A stretch of 64,000 nucleotides of DNA from Dirofilaria immitis. Its lineage: Eukaryota > Nematoda > Chromadorea > Rhabditida > Onchocercidae. The notes below the pieces were generated by a model. The model was given only the letters and a program-made list of their open reading frames with translations. It had not been told where the DNA came from and did not search any database. The stretch is taken from NCBI GenBank assembly GCA_024305405.1, contig JAKNDB010000105.1, positions 3,161,501-3,225,500 of the forward strand. Reading direction: 5' to 3'. Below are positions 39,218 to 52,781 of this stretch, piece by piece (the stretch's first letter is position 1; the number at the start of each line of letters is the position of its first letter). A program made the position numbers and the translations under genes.

Positions 39218-41913
39218 TTAACTTCCTCTGAAACGTTTGGCATCGGTTTCGTGTCTCGAATCTGTAGATGCTGTCCCCAAAACTGGTGCAGTTTCTGGAA
39301 AGCTTAAAGGTCCACTAGAAGACTCTCCTGTACTTCGATTAGTCGGAATCACATGAGCAGTTGATGGTGATGTAAAAGCAGGCTGTTGATTGATTCCCAT
39401 CGCTGGATCTTCCGTCAAATCTTGATTGTTTACAGATGAACCGTGTACGGGTTTCTCAACTATATCATTAGCAGCAACTGTCTCGTTTTCTTCTGCTATT
39501 TCATTACCATCGAAATTAAATTGCTAAAAATCTCGCATTAACGCAAACATTACATTTGATGTACAATATTTGAATTCGATTTATGTTTTTCAAAAAAAAA
39601 TCAATCTACTATAAGCTGCAATAATTCGGAAGACTAGTGATAAATCTAAAAACTTGATAATGAAATATACTGAAATATGGAAGCCATACAACATCATCAG
39701 GAGGTGGAAATTTGATAAAAAGTTCTCGCAGTATCTGATCGGTCCGAGTTCGTTGGTAAAAAGTGCTTCGGGCAAGTTGCGGCTTTTCTTCTACTGTCTA
39801 AAGAAACATTTTTTTTGTTTTTAAAAAATTTTGAATACAGGGATTTAATAAGTTTATGACATTTAATAACTTACTTTCTTAACAGTTTCACTATCAGAAT
39901 CTTTGAATTCCCAATAATATCCTTTAGCAATATTGAATCTAAAAATATTTCGAGATTCATAACCTACAAAAACGGCGACAAAATAATAGATAAACTTCAA
40001 CTAATTAACTTTAATATTATTATTTGCGGGTAATTTATCCATTAGGCATCAGTAAATAAAAAGCAAAAGAATAATAAAAACTGACGCCAAAAGTAGATAA
40101 GAAAAATACCTATTAAAATTTCGAGCTTGTTCAAGCGCTTGTCGAAGTGGATCAACAATACTAATCAATTTTGACTGAATATACGTATAAATATCCGGAC
40201 ATTGATACACTGTTCCGTTTACTATGTAGTAATATGCCAAAGGTGTAACTTAAAGAATTATTACAGTTACATATTTATTATCAGTAGATTTCAGTTTTGA
40301 TTTCAGTAATGGATCGAGTCACAATCGCAATGGTTACCATTCGTAGGACTATTTCGACGTTGTTTCAAAATCACGTACAGTGGAGGGAATGTGCCAACAA
40401 CAGTATACTGGATACCTTGCATAGATCTAAAAATACAACAAAATCTAATTTTCTTACTCTCATTAATTCAGATCCAGATCTTAAAATTGGAAACCAATAA
40501 TCTGAATTATTTTGAGTAGCATATATCTGATATTACTATTCACTATAATGACTGGAAATTTATGGAATTTTAAATAAAAGCTTATAGTTAATAATGGAAC
40601 TCATTTTTAAGTGTAGTTGAGCTTATGGTACTTCGAATTATTCCAAAATTTTGATAAAATCTATTGAAAAACAACATTGAGTAACATTCCCACTTTGAAT
40701 TATTCAGTCATTTTTGAAACTTCGAATTTATGAAAGTATTTTATATTATAATTCTCTTGCCGATTATTTTACACACGGCCATTAGCAAAGAAATATGTGC
40801 TCTGTATTCTGGAATTTACAGTTAAAGAAATATAATACAAGCGCTTGGTCTAGGATATGCTTTTCTTTTACTAAACTGGAAAAATTTTTTAAATGAAGTG
40901 GAAAGCAAGTTTTACTGTCATTCTGAACATAAACTTACAGTAAACATTCGTGTAAGGGTCGATTGAGATTTTGCATTCTGATATGCTGATTGCATGAAGA
41001 AACATCATAAAAACATTTCCCGGATCACAAAAATAATCCAGAACATTATCAGGAGTTATGAAATTTGGAGGCCAATTCGGATTTTTGAATGATTGATGAA
41101 GCATAGAAACGGCTTGCTGATAAGCGGAACCAGGCTGAGAAGTGACATTTGGTACACCCATATAAGTACCTGGAAATTTTTATGTGTGATATGATGCAGA
41201 TATTAATAAAAACACTTAACCAATTTGAATAGCACAAAAAGTGTGTAAAAATCAAACTATAAAATATAATTCATTGCTAAAAATAAGTGCCATAATTGAA
41301 AGTTATACTGTCAAAATCTTTTCTAATTCTTTTATGAAAAGTAAAAGAAAAGATAGTACTCGTTAAAGGCTATCACAAAAAAGGCTACACTTCTTACTCA
41401 GTTTTCAATCTAATTTGAACATAAGAAGTGTTGATGAAGAAATGCTTATCTCAATCTATAGCTCTGTACGATTTTTGCAACCCAATGATAATTCTATTGT
41501 GAACATGTTAAAACCGAACTGATGGTATCTTAACGTTATAACTGCAGAATAGAGCAAAACTTGAATGTAGATATCTGATATCGTGTTTTATTTTGAAGAC
41601 GATCGATTTATTAAAAATACAGGTGCGATGAAGAAATCATGCCTATTTGAACTATTTAAAATATCTTGAGATTCTTCTTATTATGAATTATTTTAGCAAA
41701 AATAAATGAAATGTGTGCTTCAACCAATACTGGACATGCCCTGTGTTTAGCGATGGAAACAGAATCTTTGAAACAACAAATGACAAAAATTTAAAGCATC
41801 GAAAAACCAATCAATGAAGCATAGATAACGAAATGTAATGTAAAAAGCAATAGATATGGAGTACCTTGTGACTGTCCAATCATAACAGATCGACTCGGTC
41901 CACCTGCCTGCAT
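39218..41913 (-). CDS. mdt-6 / MED6: Mediator complex subunit 6
   Basis: Head-module subunit of Mediator, linking transcription factors to RNA polymerase II. Exons (transcript order): 41913-41865, 41169-40939, 40426-40338, 40248-40110, 39938-39875, 39797-39693 and 39523-39218. Diagnostic blocks: NPNWPPNFITPDNVLDYFC (family SWIP...VLDYF), GIQYTVVGTFPPLYVILKQR, then TPLAYYYIVNGTVYQCPD (vertebrate PLADYYIIAGVIYQAPD) and AKGYYWEFKDSDSE (SKGYWWHFKDHEE). Every junction agrees in phase once one base is supplied to the A5 run at 41009-41013 (plus strand), which also restores FYDVSSCNQHIRMQNL. The model gives 327 aa, longer than vertebrate MED6 because of a Ser/Pro/Thr-rich tail ending AKRFRGS. An ATTACAG acceptor 18 bases before the ATG suggests trans-splicing or a 5' UTR intron. 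Confidence 0.95.
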
Positions 41914-41933
41914 CGTTTTACTTTCTCCCTGTA

Positions 41934-42480
41934 ATATTATCGACATACATTACAGGAACAATACAAAGCCATCCAATCCTTTACAATTTTTCATCTCTTT
42001 AAACCAATTCGAAGCTTCATACTTACATATTTCATACTATTGAATAATATGATGTAGGTAAACAACCGACACGATATTAAACACAAAAAGATTATTATTT
42101 ATTTGAAAAATGATAATCAAATACAATTCAAAAGAAACTTTAAACTTCGTTCATTTGTTAGCTACATACTCCTAAGCTTCAACATTATAACGTTTCGCTG
42201 TTATCGATTAATTTTTGAAAACATTTAAAATAACTTGGATTATGGTTCACATATTAGTACATTCTCCTACAAAGTGCCCCATAAATTCTAGTATCCTGAA
42301 AAGTCCGTCATAATGCATTAAAGCGAAAATGAAATAAAACACTTATTATATTGTAGATGACTGATTTCTATAATTCGGATTTCTTAAAACGACTACGCTT
42401 AACAGTTCGGAATTAAATTCAAATAAGTTTCCTGATACACATTTGATATTTTGTGCTAACAAAGGTTTAACATTTTCCAG
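41934..42480 (-). other. Short interval between two minus-strand genes
   Basis: About 550 bases between the stop of the 139-aa protein gene and the MED6 acceptor. No exon is seen. Spacing and shared orientation would suit an operon (inference). Confidence 0.4.
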
Positions 42481-44144
42481 TCAAAATTTAGCAGTGTAAT
42501 CGAAATTCAAATAATCACATGGCTCGATTGTTTCATCTTTTCCAAGCAACATATCCCAATGTAAATGTGAACTAGGAGATATTCCTTGGGGTCCACGGTT
42601 TATCTGAAACGCCGCTTTCAGTTCTCTGAAAAAGAACGAAGCATATTCAAAAAATTTTCAATAAATAAGTAATACTATACACTGCAAACATCACGAAATA
42701 GACATGACAACTCAACACTGAAACTCCTCTAATAAAAACCAAAGAGTAAATTTCACTTGTAAGGGAAATACTAAAAGTGAAGTAATATTTTTAATTTTTC
42801 TTTCAAAAGTTTGAGTTGACAAAAACTGAACATCGAAAATTATTTGAATTAAATTAAATTATGAGAAAATCAGAGAGATATGTTTTGAAAAGATTTTAAT
42901 CAATGCATCTTTAACAGTTTTGTACATTACTAAAATGATATATATCAACTCGACTATCAAAATTTTTATTAGAGAAGTTTTAATGTTGAGTCCTAAAGAA
43001 AGGGAGAAAAGTATCTCAAAAAGACAACATATATAACCTGAGTAGTTGCTCAGCATATGCATTTCCACCAACTGTACGACATTCATCGATAACATCTGCA
43101 ACAGTCCTGCGCATTCGCGAATGCTTACTTAATAGTTCATGATCATTGCGGTTTGTCACCAAATCTGCAAAATATAATACACATATTTTTCGTACATGAA
43201 TCTATCTTGTAATTATAAACAAAAATATGACAGATTTACTCCGTTAGATTTATCCCATATATATAATAAATTTATTTTATGTATCAACATAAGACTTTCA
43301 ATTATATTGGATTACATGACAAACATAAAATTTTGTTTCCGCAAAACTACATAAATCAGTAGGTTATTTGAGAACGTTAAATGAAGTATACTTCACATTG
43401 TCTATTTTTATCCTTAGCTTGAGAAAAATTAAAAGGGAGAAATTAGAGAAAACAAAAAGAAAAGCTTTACAGTTTTTATAATTATACCCAGTTGAAATAA
43501 TTCAGAGAGTTGTGAAAAATACTGAGTAGGTCTTTTTATTGATGAGAAATTAATTTTATCAATAATTTTTGAATATTAGAGACAAATATTTGACAAAGTA
43601 ATAATATAGCTAGAAAGTAATTATCACTCAATGAAATAACTGAGAGAGTTATGAATCCGTAATCCTATTATTTTTTGGTCCAGATATACTTTACTAGATC
43701 TGGGAAAAGTTCCTCTATAGGTCTGATAAGACTATAAAGATTATGCTATGGGCTTAACAAGTGCGGAAGTTTTCATAGCAGTGAAAAAAAATTTATACTG
43801 GTAATATTTAATTACATAGCATTTTTATCAGTTTAACAGATCTAGCTTAATGGATAAATAACTAAGACTGACGTTATTTTGTGAAGCTGCCGATTCGTTT
43901 ATGAGGAATTATTTACAAAACAGTAAACATAAAGAATAATGAGGAATAAATAAATATCTTCCAATATTAAAAAATTTGAAAATTTTCAAAACCAACGTTT
44001 AGGTGCTTTCAGATCTTTTCTGTATACAGAAACAGCTTGATTGACTGGTTTCATATCGTCGAGTGGAAGCAAATGTGACGCCTGGTTTGAACTATCGGTC
44101 ATTAGCAAGTCTGGTTGCATCTTCGATAATGAACTTACTGACAT
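42481..44144 (-). CDS. Uncharacterised 139-aa protein
   Basis: Not recognised. Three exons in transcript order: 44144-43997, 43164-43038 and 42625-42481 (TGA). All acceptors are strong (TTTTCAG or TTTTGCAG) and phases agree, which supports a real gene. The N-terminal 50 residues are Ser/Met/Leu-rich (MSVSSLSKMQPDLLMTD); residues about 60-95 form a charged, probably helical stretch (RMRRTVADVIDECRTVGG, NAYAEQLLRELKAAF); the tail has HLHWDMLLGKD and DYLNFDYTAKF. There is no signal peptide or membrane segment. A short acceptor-preceded leader lies directly upstream (AG at 44152-44153). It lies between a kinase and MED6 on the same strand. Function unknown. Confidence 0.72.
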
Positions 44145-44153
44145 TTCTAATCT

Positions 44154-45934
44154 GAAAAATGGGAACCTAGCTTCACTTTATGGTGACCTCTTAGTTTTAT
44201 ACTTCTGAATATCTTATCTATCGCTGAGCGTAAATTCCTCAAGATATTAGCGCATTCATCTCACAGCATTACTGTATGAAAATACTGTCAACTGGAATGA
44301 CACTACTCTCCATGAAGCATTGCTACTGGTGAGATTTTAAAATATCCCATTTTAAAGGGTTTAAAAATGAACAATACAGAATATTAAAATTCGCTTTTAA
44401 CGGTATTTTTAGAATGGAGATAATCCCAAATGATACAGTCGATGGAGCTACCTAAACATTCCACTAAAACAAAAGCGTATACAGCCATCTAAACAACCAG
44501 TCGATCAGCCAGAAATTATTCCAACATTCATTAAAGCGCAGAATAATCATAACCATAATCGTAATAAGCAAGTAATAGCGAAATATAAGAAGAGGATAAG
44601 TATGATGACTTTTGTGTGGACATATAAGGCATTAGAATGCACAAAGTCTGAAATGCTTATTACATTTTGAATTCGCATTTTTCTTTCCATTTTCATAAGG
44701 ACAACTTCTTATTCAGTAAATTGCAAGAAAAAGAGGTTAAACAAAAAGAAGAGAGGGAAAATAGATCCATTATAACAACAAATAATGGAAATGGAATCCA
44801 TTGATCGAACACCAACAGAGAGACTAGTACTGTATGAATTGTGCTGTAACAATATAAACGACAACAAACGATTTAATAGAATATATATTACAAAAAAGAT
44901 GGCCTGAGAGAGAACGAAGAATAAACCGAAACAATCAAGGAACACAATGTCTGTAGCTCGCTACTGTCTAAGAAATGTCCTAAAAGACTTTGGATACATG
45001 GAAATGAAATACCTTGGAATGAGATAGATGGTTTAAAATGAAATACGCATGAAAAAATCCCATCCTTATTTCATTTTAAACCAAGGAAAATCGCAATTTT
45101 ATCAAGGTCTCGACCACGGTTTAGGATCTCTTTAGAAAACAATGATAGCAGCGATTGATTGCGAAAATGTTAGTCGTCCATTTAATTGTTGGAAATATAA
45201 GGTATTCTGTGAACTTGTTTATGGCATTTTGATTTCTTCGAATAATTCGTTATCTGTTTTCTACTACGATGACTTGTGAGAAAGATTATTGGAGGTAATG
45301 GATATCGTTTTTCGCAGTATTTTTTTAAACAGATATTAAGAATTATTAAATATTACAAATGAAAGAATCATAACAAAGTTAATATGAATAATAGTGACAA
45401 CTAATTCATATGTCCTCTGGAAATTTTGATTTCGTTGTTCAGCAGCAAAAGTTACTTTTTCATCACAGAAACAAGAGATTGCTTCTGTGATGCCATAAGT
45501 AGTATTTTCTGGTTAATAAGCTTTATGCTATCTGTTTGTATATGTAAAAATTTTGAAGTTTATTCACTGTATTCTTATTTTTTCATAGCAGGCTGCATAT
45601 TAAGTGCTAGGAGAATCGAAAAATGCTAGATTCAATATTATTGGATTCAGTCTTCTCTTCTTGCTTTGATATAAATCTTCAAAATAAACGTAAAATACTA
45701 GAAATATAAGTGAAAGTGACAAGGTGAATTCAAAAATGAAGTGTGATATACTGCCGACATTTTCCAATTTGGAGACTCTGTTTAAATTATTTCCTATACA
45801 AATCTGGACTGATAGGTGTTATAATCCATACAATTCGGGCATGCTATTCGCCATTAATGTATTGTTTCGGGCCATGTATCGTAACAGTCGTCTTCTTGGA
45901 ATACAATATAAATATACAAATATTCAATTTGATT
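44154..45934 (-). other. Interval downstream of the kinase gene
   Basis: Presumably kinase 3' UTR and intergenic DNA. It contains a 16-base perfect inverted repeat, GGTTTAAAATGAAATA at 45030-45045 and its complement at 45067-45082. Open frames on both strands lack family motifs. Confidence 0.5.
45030..45082. repeat. 16-base inverted repeat
   Basis: Arms 45030-45045 and 45067-45082 are exactly complementary, with a 21-base loop. Confidence 0.85.
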
Positions 45935-48311
45935 TCAATTAAGCTGTGTCTGCAATTCATCATCCCAATCGTACGGTTCATCCATTTTTACACCGTAATT
46001 TTTCATTGCCAACTGTAGCATTTCTGTTAAAAATTTGTGATCCGGCTGACTATGATATGTTAGGGAATCGATGTAATTCAGAATACGTCGGAACTCAACC
46101 TGTAATAATATTTTATTGTCATTTCATCCCGCTGTTAATAACGTAATCCCCGAGAATTTTCAAGTTTAAGAAAGATCATACAATAATCGAAACATGCAGA
46201 TTTATTTGTTGACCTATTATTGGGAGCATGGAAAATGATTGGCAAATAAAGAAAGGCAAAAGAAATAATTGAGCTTGGCAGCCATTCAAAATGCTTACCG
46301 TAGATCGATACATAGTATAAAAATGGCGGAAAAATAAGTGACGAAAATTACCTTCCTAATTTATATTTTAAATAGCGAAGATACTAAAAAGGATACTTTA
46401 GGACATTCTTTCAGTAATGCTTTAAGTGCATCTGATGATCGACATTGCTGTTTCTTATACTCTATTTCTTTACGATCCGTTCGATGAAAATTGCCCCACG
46501 GAAGTTCTCCTGAAAAATTATAATTCATCAGAGTGGATTTTTAATGTTTAATTTTAAAATGGAAAGGGACTTGATAGCACATTGCACTATTTTATGCATT
46601 GAAAACAATGTCATTTATATAGTTTTCTTTAATATTTATTGTTCTAATGGCCACACCGGAAATCATTTCGATAAGCATGTAGAACCAGGATTCAAGATCA
46701 TCTTTTGGCGATAATTCCTCCTCTCGATGTGCTGCCAATGATGCATAACGTGTAGTCCCTCTGAAAACTCTTAAATAATTTTACTAAAACTTTTATTTTC
46801 ACCACATAACTAAAACTAAATTTAAGCAGTCAAGAAAGTTTTTGATTGATTTATTTAAATCAAATTAATGTTTTGGTGAATTATGAGAGTTTCCAAGTCC
46901 TAGAAATTTTCTTATACTTTGAATAAAGAAGCATGGATTTCATGAAAAAAATCGGAAATTTGACCTGAATGAAGTTTTATCCCTCGGTGGTCTGATTCCA
47001 TCCTTAGGATTTCGATACATTCGACAAAGTCCGAAATCAATTATATATAGATTCATCTTCGGTTCAGAGGGATCGCTTATTGCGAAATTCGATGCCTAAA
47101 TTTTTAAAAATGATCTACTTAAATTACCAATCTAAAGTTTTTGTTTAAAGCAGTGCAGTAAATCATCTTAGATTCAAATCCAAGATTTGATTCTAGAAAT
47201 TAATTTGATAAAGTTTTGATTTAATTTCAGAAACATTTGGAAAATGCGAAAACAATTTCAACTTTTCTCAATAAAAATGTATTCAATACATTTTTCTTAA
47301 AATTCTCATTTCTAGCGAATAAATATGCTATGCAATGTCGATGCAATGTCGATCATTATAGTCGGAAATGATGAAAATATGGAAGATGAAGACAAACTTT
47401 AACATCCCTATGGACAAATCCCATTGAATGCAACTCCTCCAGCGCAGCTAACGATTGTATTCCAAGTCGAAGTGAAGTTGACAATGAAAAATGACATTCA
47501 ACGAATGCCCGTCGCAATTTATGTAAATTGTCACCAAGCTAAACATAAGCTTTGAAAAAGATTCACGGATAAGCAGAATCGGTATATAACAGATGATGTG
47601 TTTTATAAGCGACCGTTGAAGTTATTTGGTTTTATATCTTCTCGCGAATTCATGTAATATTTAAAGAAAAAAAAAGATGAAAATCAAAAGATATTAATTC
47701 AAAGTTCATAAGTCTACTTTATTGAACAAACTGAGTATACGTGAATTCAATCGTATTCAAAATCATATCTGTTAGTGAAGTTTTTAGTAACTGACCATTT
47801 TCATGACAATAAATTTGAAATGTCCTTCGATTTTACCCTGATCAATTAGGCCTGCAATATGTTCACAAATGATTTTTGAAGCTTTTAATAAGACAATATA
47901 ATCCATGTTCAGTCCGTGAAAATGTGCGTCGCACATTTCTAACTTTGCCGCAAAACGTTTTCCATCCGTACGCCTTAAAACCTGCAAACGAATGGCACGT
48001 AAGTTTATTAGATATAGGAGCGAAATTTAAGTTTTAAAAAAACCTAATTTTATTTTTAATAAATTTCGTAATTAATTTAAAATTTTGAGATTTCGGAATC
48101 TTTGTTATTCACATTAGTAATTATGAAATGAACAGTTCAAATTTCATGTGTTATCATCAGTCACCTCATATACTGCACCAAATCGTCCCTGGGAAATTAA
48201 TCGACCGATGGCGAATTCAAAATTTCTTCCTTTGATTAAAACATTTTTCTGAGGTAATCGATCTAAAACATAATTTTGATCTTTGTCACAACTCCTCGCG
48301 TGAATCAGCAT
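45935..48311 (-). CDS. TTBK/CK1-like protein kinase
   Basis: Ser/Thr kinase of the CK1 group, of the tau-tubulin-kinase-like type expanded in nematodes. Exons in transcript order: 48311-48165, 47981-47796, 47538-47398, 47095-46965, 46760-46657, 46509-46397 and 46099-45935; all phases agree with no frame repair, giving 328 aa. Motifs: glycine loop QGRFGAVYEV (about 41-50), ATP-binding Lys in FAAKLE (about 62), catalytic HRDVK (about 154-158), DFGLCR (about 178-183), then GTTRYASLAAH, a CK1/TTBK hallmark, and ELPWGNF. It ends shortly after YDWD, so little follows the kinase domain. All catalytic residues are present, so it is probably active. The start is uncertain: an in-frame ATG is used, but a slightly upstream ATG (48326, after TTCTAG) opens a different frame that stops at 48286. 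Several nematode relatives are germline or sperm expressed (general knowledge). Confidence 0.93.
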
Positions 48312-48326
48312 TCATCGAATCCATCC

Positions 48327-51300
48327 TAGAATAATAATTATTCGACATTAAAACATTTAGATTCATGGGATAGACACAGTAAAAGAAAATTAAAAAAGAA
48401 AGTATAATTTGAAAATGACAAAATTTTGATCTAAAAGTTAATGAAATTAAAATAAATACTAAGTTGAAATACTTTTTAAGAAAAACTAAAAATTCGTATA
48501 TATACTTGGCTTTGCAAAAAGTGGTTTTCATCAGATAAATTATATTTGCTCTGAAATTAAAGTTTGGTTCAAAGCTGTCGCTTTGAAACATATTTATGAA
48601 CTGCCCTTAGCGGCTAGTTGATAAGCTAGTAAAATTTCAATTTCAAAAATATATTTATTAATAAAAAATTTTTATATGAAATTATTAGTATGGAATTGCT
48701 TGCTAGATATAAGTGCAAATTATTCTAAAAAAGCTTCAAGAGAATGTTAGTTGACATAATAAAATTAAACCTAGGAATCACTTGAACACTGATGATTTAA
48801 AAGGCAAATTATATACATATATATGGAGATTTCTTATTTTGAAATATAAATGATTTAATTATAAAGTTGCTGACTTTTAAGCAATAAAAGAGATGGAAAT
48901 ATAAATCATTTTATAAATTTTTTTCGTATTATAGGCTATAAATGTTTGACTACAAACATATAATTTTACTTTGTATGATAAGCCCAGTATGATTACTTTT
49001 TCTTCTAATCAAGTTTGAAAAGTAATATCTACCTGTTTGCGATAAGCTATTGTTTGAATAGAAATAAAGCCTTTCAATCTATATTCTTCTGTGCTTACTT
49101 ACAAGATACATTCGTTTTTGATTAGATTTTTATCTTTTACCACTTTTTCTATAGTATAAGGAAAAAAGCGCTTTTGCAATATTTAAGGAAGTCATAAAAA
49201 AGTTGGATAAGGAATATGTCAAGAAACAACAATTAATGAATCAATCGATCACTCAACCCATTTATTTGCTTTTTCCGTTAGTTAACTTTTTGATTTTTAT
49301 TTGCCTGCCGGTTGCATAGTACTATTGGAATTGAAAACTAGTTTATCGCTCATTAAATATCTTATTATTTATCATAATATTGCTAATCCCGTTCAGTTTT
49401 ATTGAATCTTGACTATCATAACTTCGAAAAAAAAAAGAAATTTCAAATCACAAATGTCGGTGATATGATTGTGTAGCAATCGAAAAGTAGAATGGCATGA
49501 AATATATTTTTTTATCATTAGAAGTAATATAATAGAAATTAAACGGATAATAATATATGCGATGATTTAAAAAGAATTTCTTAATATTCTTAAGACTCTG
49601 GACACATATCGAAGTTAGCATCAGTGACAATTTGATTAATACATAAATGTTTTAGATATAGAAATTATCAATTACAATTAAATCGTTCAATTTCTAACGA
49701 CGACAATAATATTTTCGATGAATTCAGCGAAAATCGCAGGTGTTCCATTTCATTTATTTGCAATTCGAGCAGCAAGAAGTATGAAAACAAAAACAATTCG
49801 ATTAAAATGAATGGGCAAGTCGTCGTGCAAAACAGATCGCTTGAGTTCAAATAATAAACAGCTTTGAAACAGCGCAACAGCTTTATCAAAGAATTGCACA
49901 TTCCACATCCTTCTGCTTCCTTCATGCCATCGTCCCTTCTCCTCATACCAGCTCTTGGTCTTTCGAGAGTGAAATTATTGCAGCAGGATGAATGTATCTC
50001 GTGAGAGAATCATGTCTAGCCTTCCATTGCACTAACTACCCGTCTACCTTTTCTACTAGCTCCTCTTCATACTTTTTGAAATTAATCATCCTTGATAATT
50101 GATATAAATTGCTCCCACAAAAGATACACACAGTTTGCAAACCATCCCTTAGCGAATTGCCGAGAATCGATCTGCTTATTTTGATCGCTTATTCCTTATC
50201 AATTCATCTAATTCCCATTCATTCATTCTATAGCTAATCTAACTAATTTGTTGTTGTCACCTTATCAACGCCTTCATCTCTTTATAATATTTCAGAATTT
50301 TTATTAAATTCACTTTAATTTCAAGCTTCTATAATTAACTATTTGCTGCTGATTGTTTCTCGAGAACTGTTGCCAAGACATACAGAAATGTCTAATATTA
50401 TTGATGAATAGACGTTAAAATCAAATATGTTACATCAATTGGTCTTATATTTTACATTTTATTTATACTTTAAATTTCGCATATTTTATGAACTATGTCG
50501 GATAATGGAATAATCTTGTAAATTATAATAAGAACTTTTCGTTGTTAGCTGTCACATCATTTACTATGATTTCTAAAATCAAAAAAAAGAACTTTATTAT
50601 GCTATCTCTTTTCAGCAATAAGAATTAGTCATAAAGAACAGAATCTAAAGATATAAAAATTAAAAAAAAAATTCAATCAACGATTATTTCCTCAAAAAGT
50701 TGGAAACACATAACACTTAACTGGTATAATAGGTATTTCAGAACTCGTAATAAAACTGTTAAAATGTTCTATATATTGTCAACTTGTGGCAAATGAATGA
50801 AAATATTGATTGTTAAGAATTTAGATGACATATTTTAAATATCCGTAAAATAGTTTGGTAGTTAGCGTTAGAAAAATCTTTTTCAGATGAGTGATACGGC
50901 CACATCCATATGATATTGTTGATCTTAGCTAAGAGACAAAATGACATCATTCCTGAAATCACTATAAATAACACTGGTCATTCGATGTTCTTGATTACAA
51001 ACTTTTTTTGCAAGGATAAATACAGGCAAGACCATTACTATGAATCAACATCATAATCACAAAATTTATATGATATTGAGGTTCCTTTTGCTCTTGTAGA
51101 TACGCGGGGAAAGCTTGACAGGATACTGTTGAAAAATGACTGAAAAACTTTTTGAACTATCCGCTTGAAAATGAATTAAAGGATTCTACAAACAAAGCAA
51201 TATGCTACGGTTTCAATGTAGTTACGCGAACAATAGTAGTTGGAATCGTCGATCTTTTTCGGTCAATTTAAGAAATCCATAGTTCAAAGATCATCCAAAA

Positions 51301-52781
51301 GTTATGTTCTTCAGAAGCAATTTTTCAGTTCACATTTTGCAACGTTTATTTTACGATGGAAATAGAAATTTAGGAATAAAATTGTTTATATAGAATATAA
51401 AATTCCAGGTATAATTTTGTAATTTCAAGCAAATTAGCAAAATAACCTAAAATAGAAAACAATTTTGCATCTGGATAAGATGAACTATTAATTTCGCTTC
51501 TATTCCTGAAAATTGAATATTAAAATTTGATGCAACGAGTTTCGATTTGATGAGCAAGAATTATCGGAACTTTTGATAATTTGAAATTTGAATTTCGAAC
51601 TATTTGATGAAAATTTCTTATTAGAATATTTTATTTGATTCATACTATTAAAATTTTAATAATTCAAATTATTTTATAGACTGATAAATATGTAATGTTG
51701 ACATCGTTTAGTATTGCTCAAAACAATACACTGAACCGGTAATTGGATGTTTTAAAATTTTAGCGATTTAAAATTAGAAAACAACTATAAATATAATTAT
51801 AATAGAACATAAAATACCTAACAAAACAAAGACTGATAATTTCAAAATATCAATTAAGGTTTTTAGAAATTTTCTAGAAATAAAATTTGGAATTTGTACT
51901 ACAATTCAAAAATATGTGAATTTTTCTTCTATATAAAATCGCTAAAGTAATCAACATGCTTTTATCTTTCCTCACAAAATTTATTTTACATAATCTCCAC
52001 ATTATTCCAAGTCTAATGCATCATAATTTTTCGCATTAAAATATATGTTAAAGCTAAATCATGTCCCTTTATCAACTATTCAAATTTTCGCTTTATCGAA
52101 TTTTTCTTTTAATTATTGCTATAGTGAAACTAAGAGAGTAATAAAATTGAAAAAAATTTTTATTTGATAATCTTCCTATATAACAAAAACAAAGTTTTAG
52201 TAGGTTGACTGAAGAATATAAAAATACAAAACTGCGCATAAAAATTGTCTGTCACCTGGAATGTCTAAAAATTAAACAATCGATTAAAATTGGAACAAAA
52301 TTGATAACTAAAAAATTTGTAATAAAGCGTATAAAAAAACTTATTTCAATCATATCATTTCATACTGTAAGCATTTTATAATCTTTTTGAAATAGCTTAT
52401 GGCATTATTGACGTGCAGTTTAATTTTTTGAAATAGTGACTTGGCCACAGGTGCAAATGTTGACACGTTTGATAATAATATATCTATTGCATGTATACAT
52501 CCGTGTTTACCATAACTGGTAAACTACAACGAATCATACTGAATTATGATTGAATAGATATGAAACACTGGTTAAAATGTTAAAAAGCTAATGGCAAGAA
52601 ATGACAAAAATCAATTTCATATCTGCTAAACTTTCGAATTAGTAGTGAATATCTTAGTGGATAGTTCTATTTCTAAAACATTTAGATACATAATTTGATT
52701 TAATCTAAACTTGGACGAACTATATATTTATTCATAAAAACAAAAATGCAAATAAAAAGAAATCTTTATTAAGCCAAATTA
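48327..52781. other. Gene-free interval
   Basis: AT-rich DNA upstream of the kinase and downstream of the lipase remnant. No supported exon was found. The region 49.9-50.3 kb is somewhat less AT-rich with no clear feature. Confidence 0.5.

Noticed and set aside
40297..40500. Plus-strand open frame inside MED6
   Set aside because: It is the antisense shadow of the MED6 exon coding GIQYTVVGTFPPLY.
45724..46146. Three overlapping plus-strand open frames
   Set aside because: Antisense to the last kinase exon (46099-45935) and its flanks.
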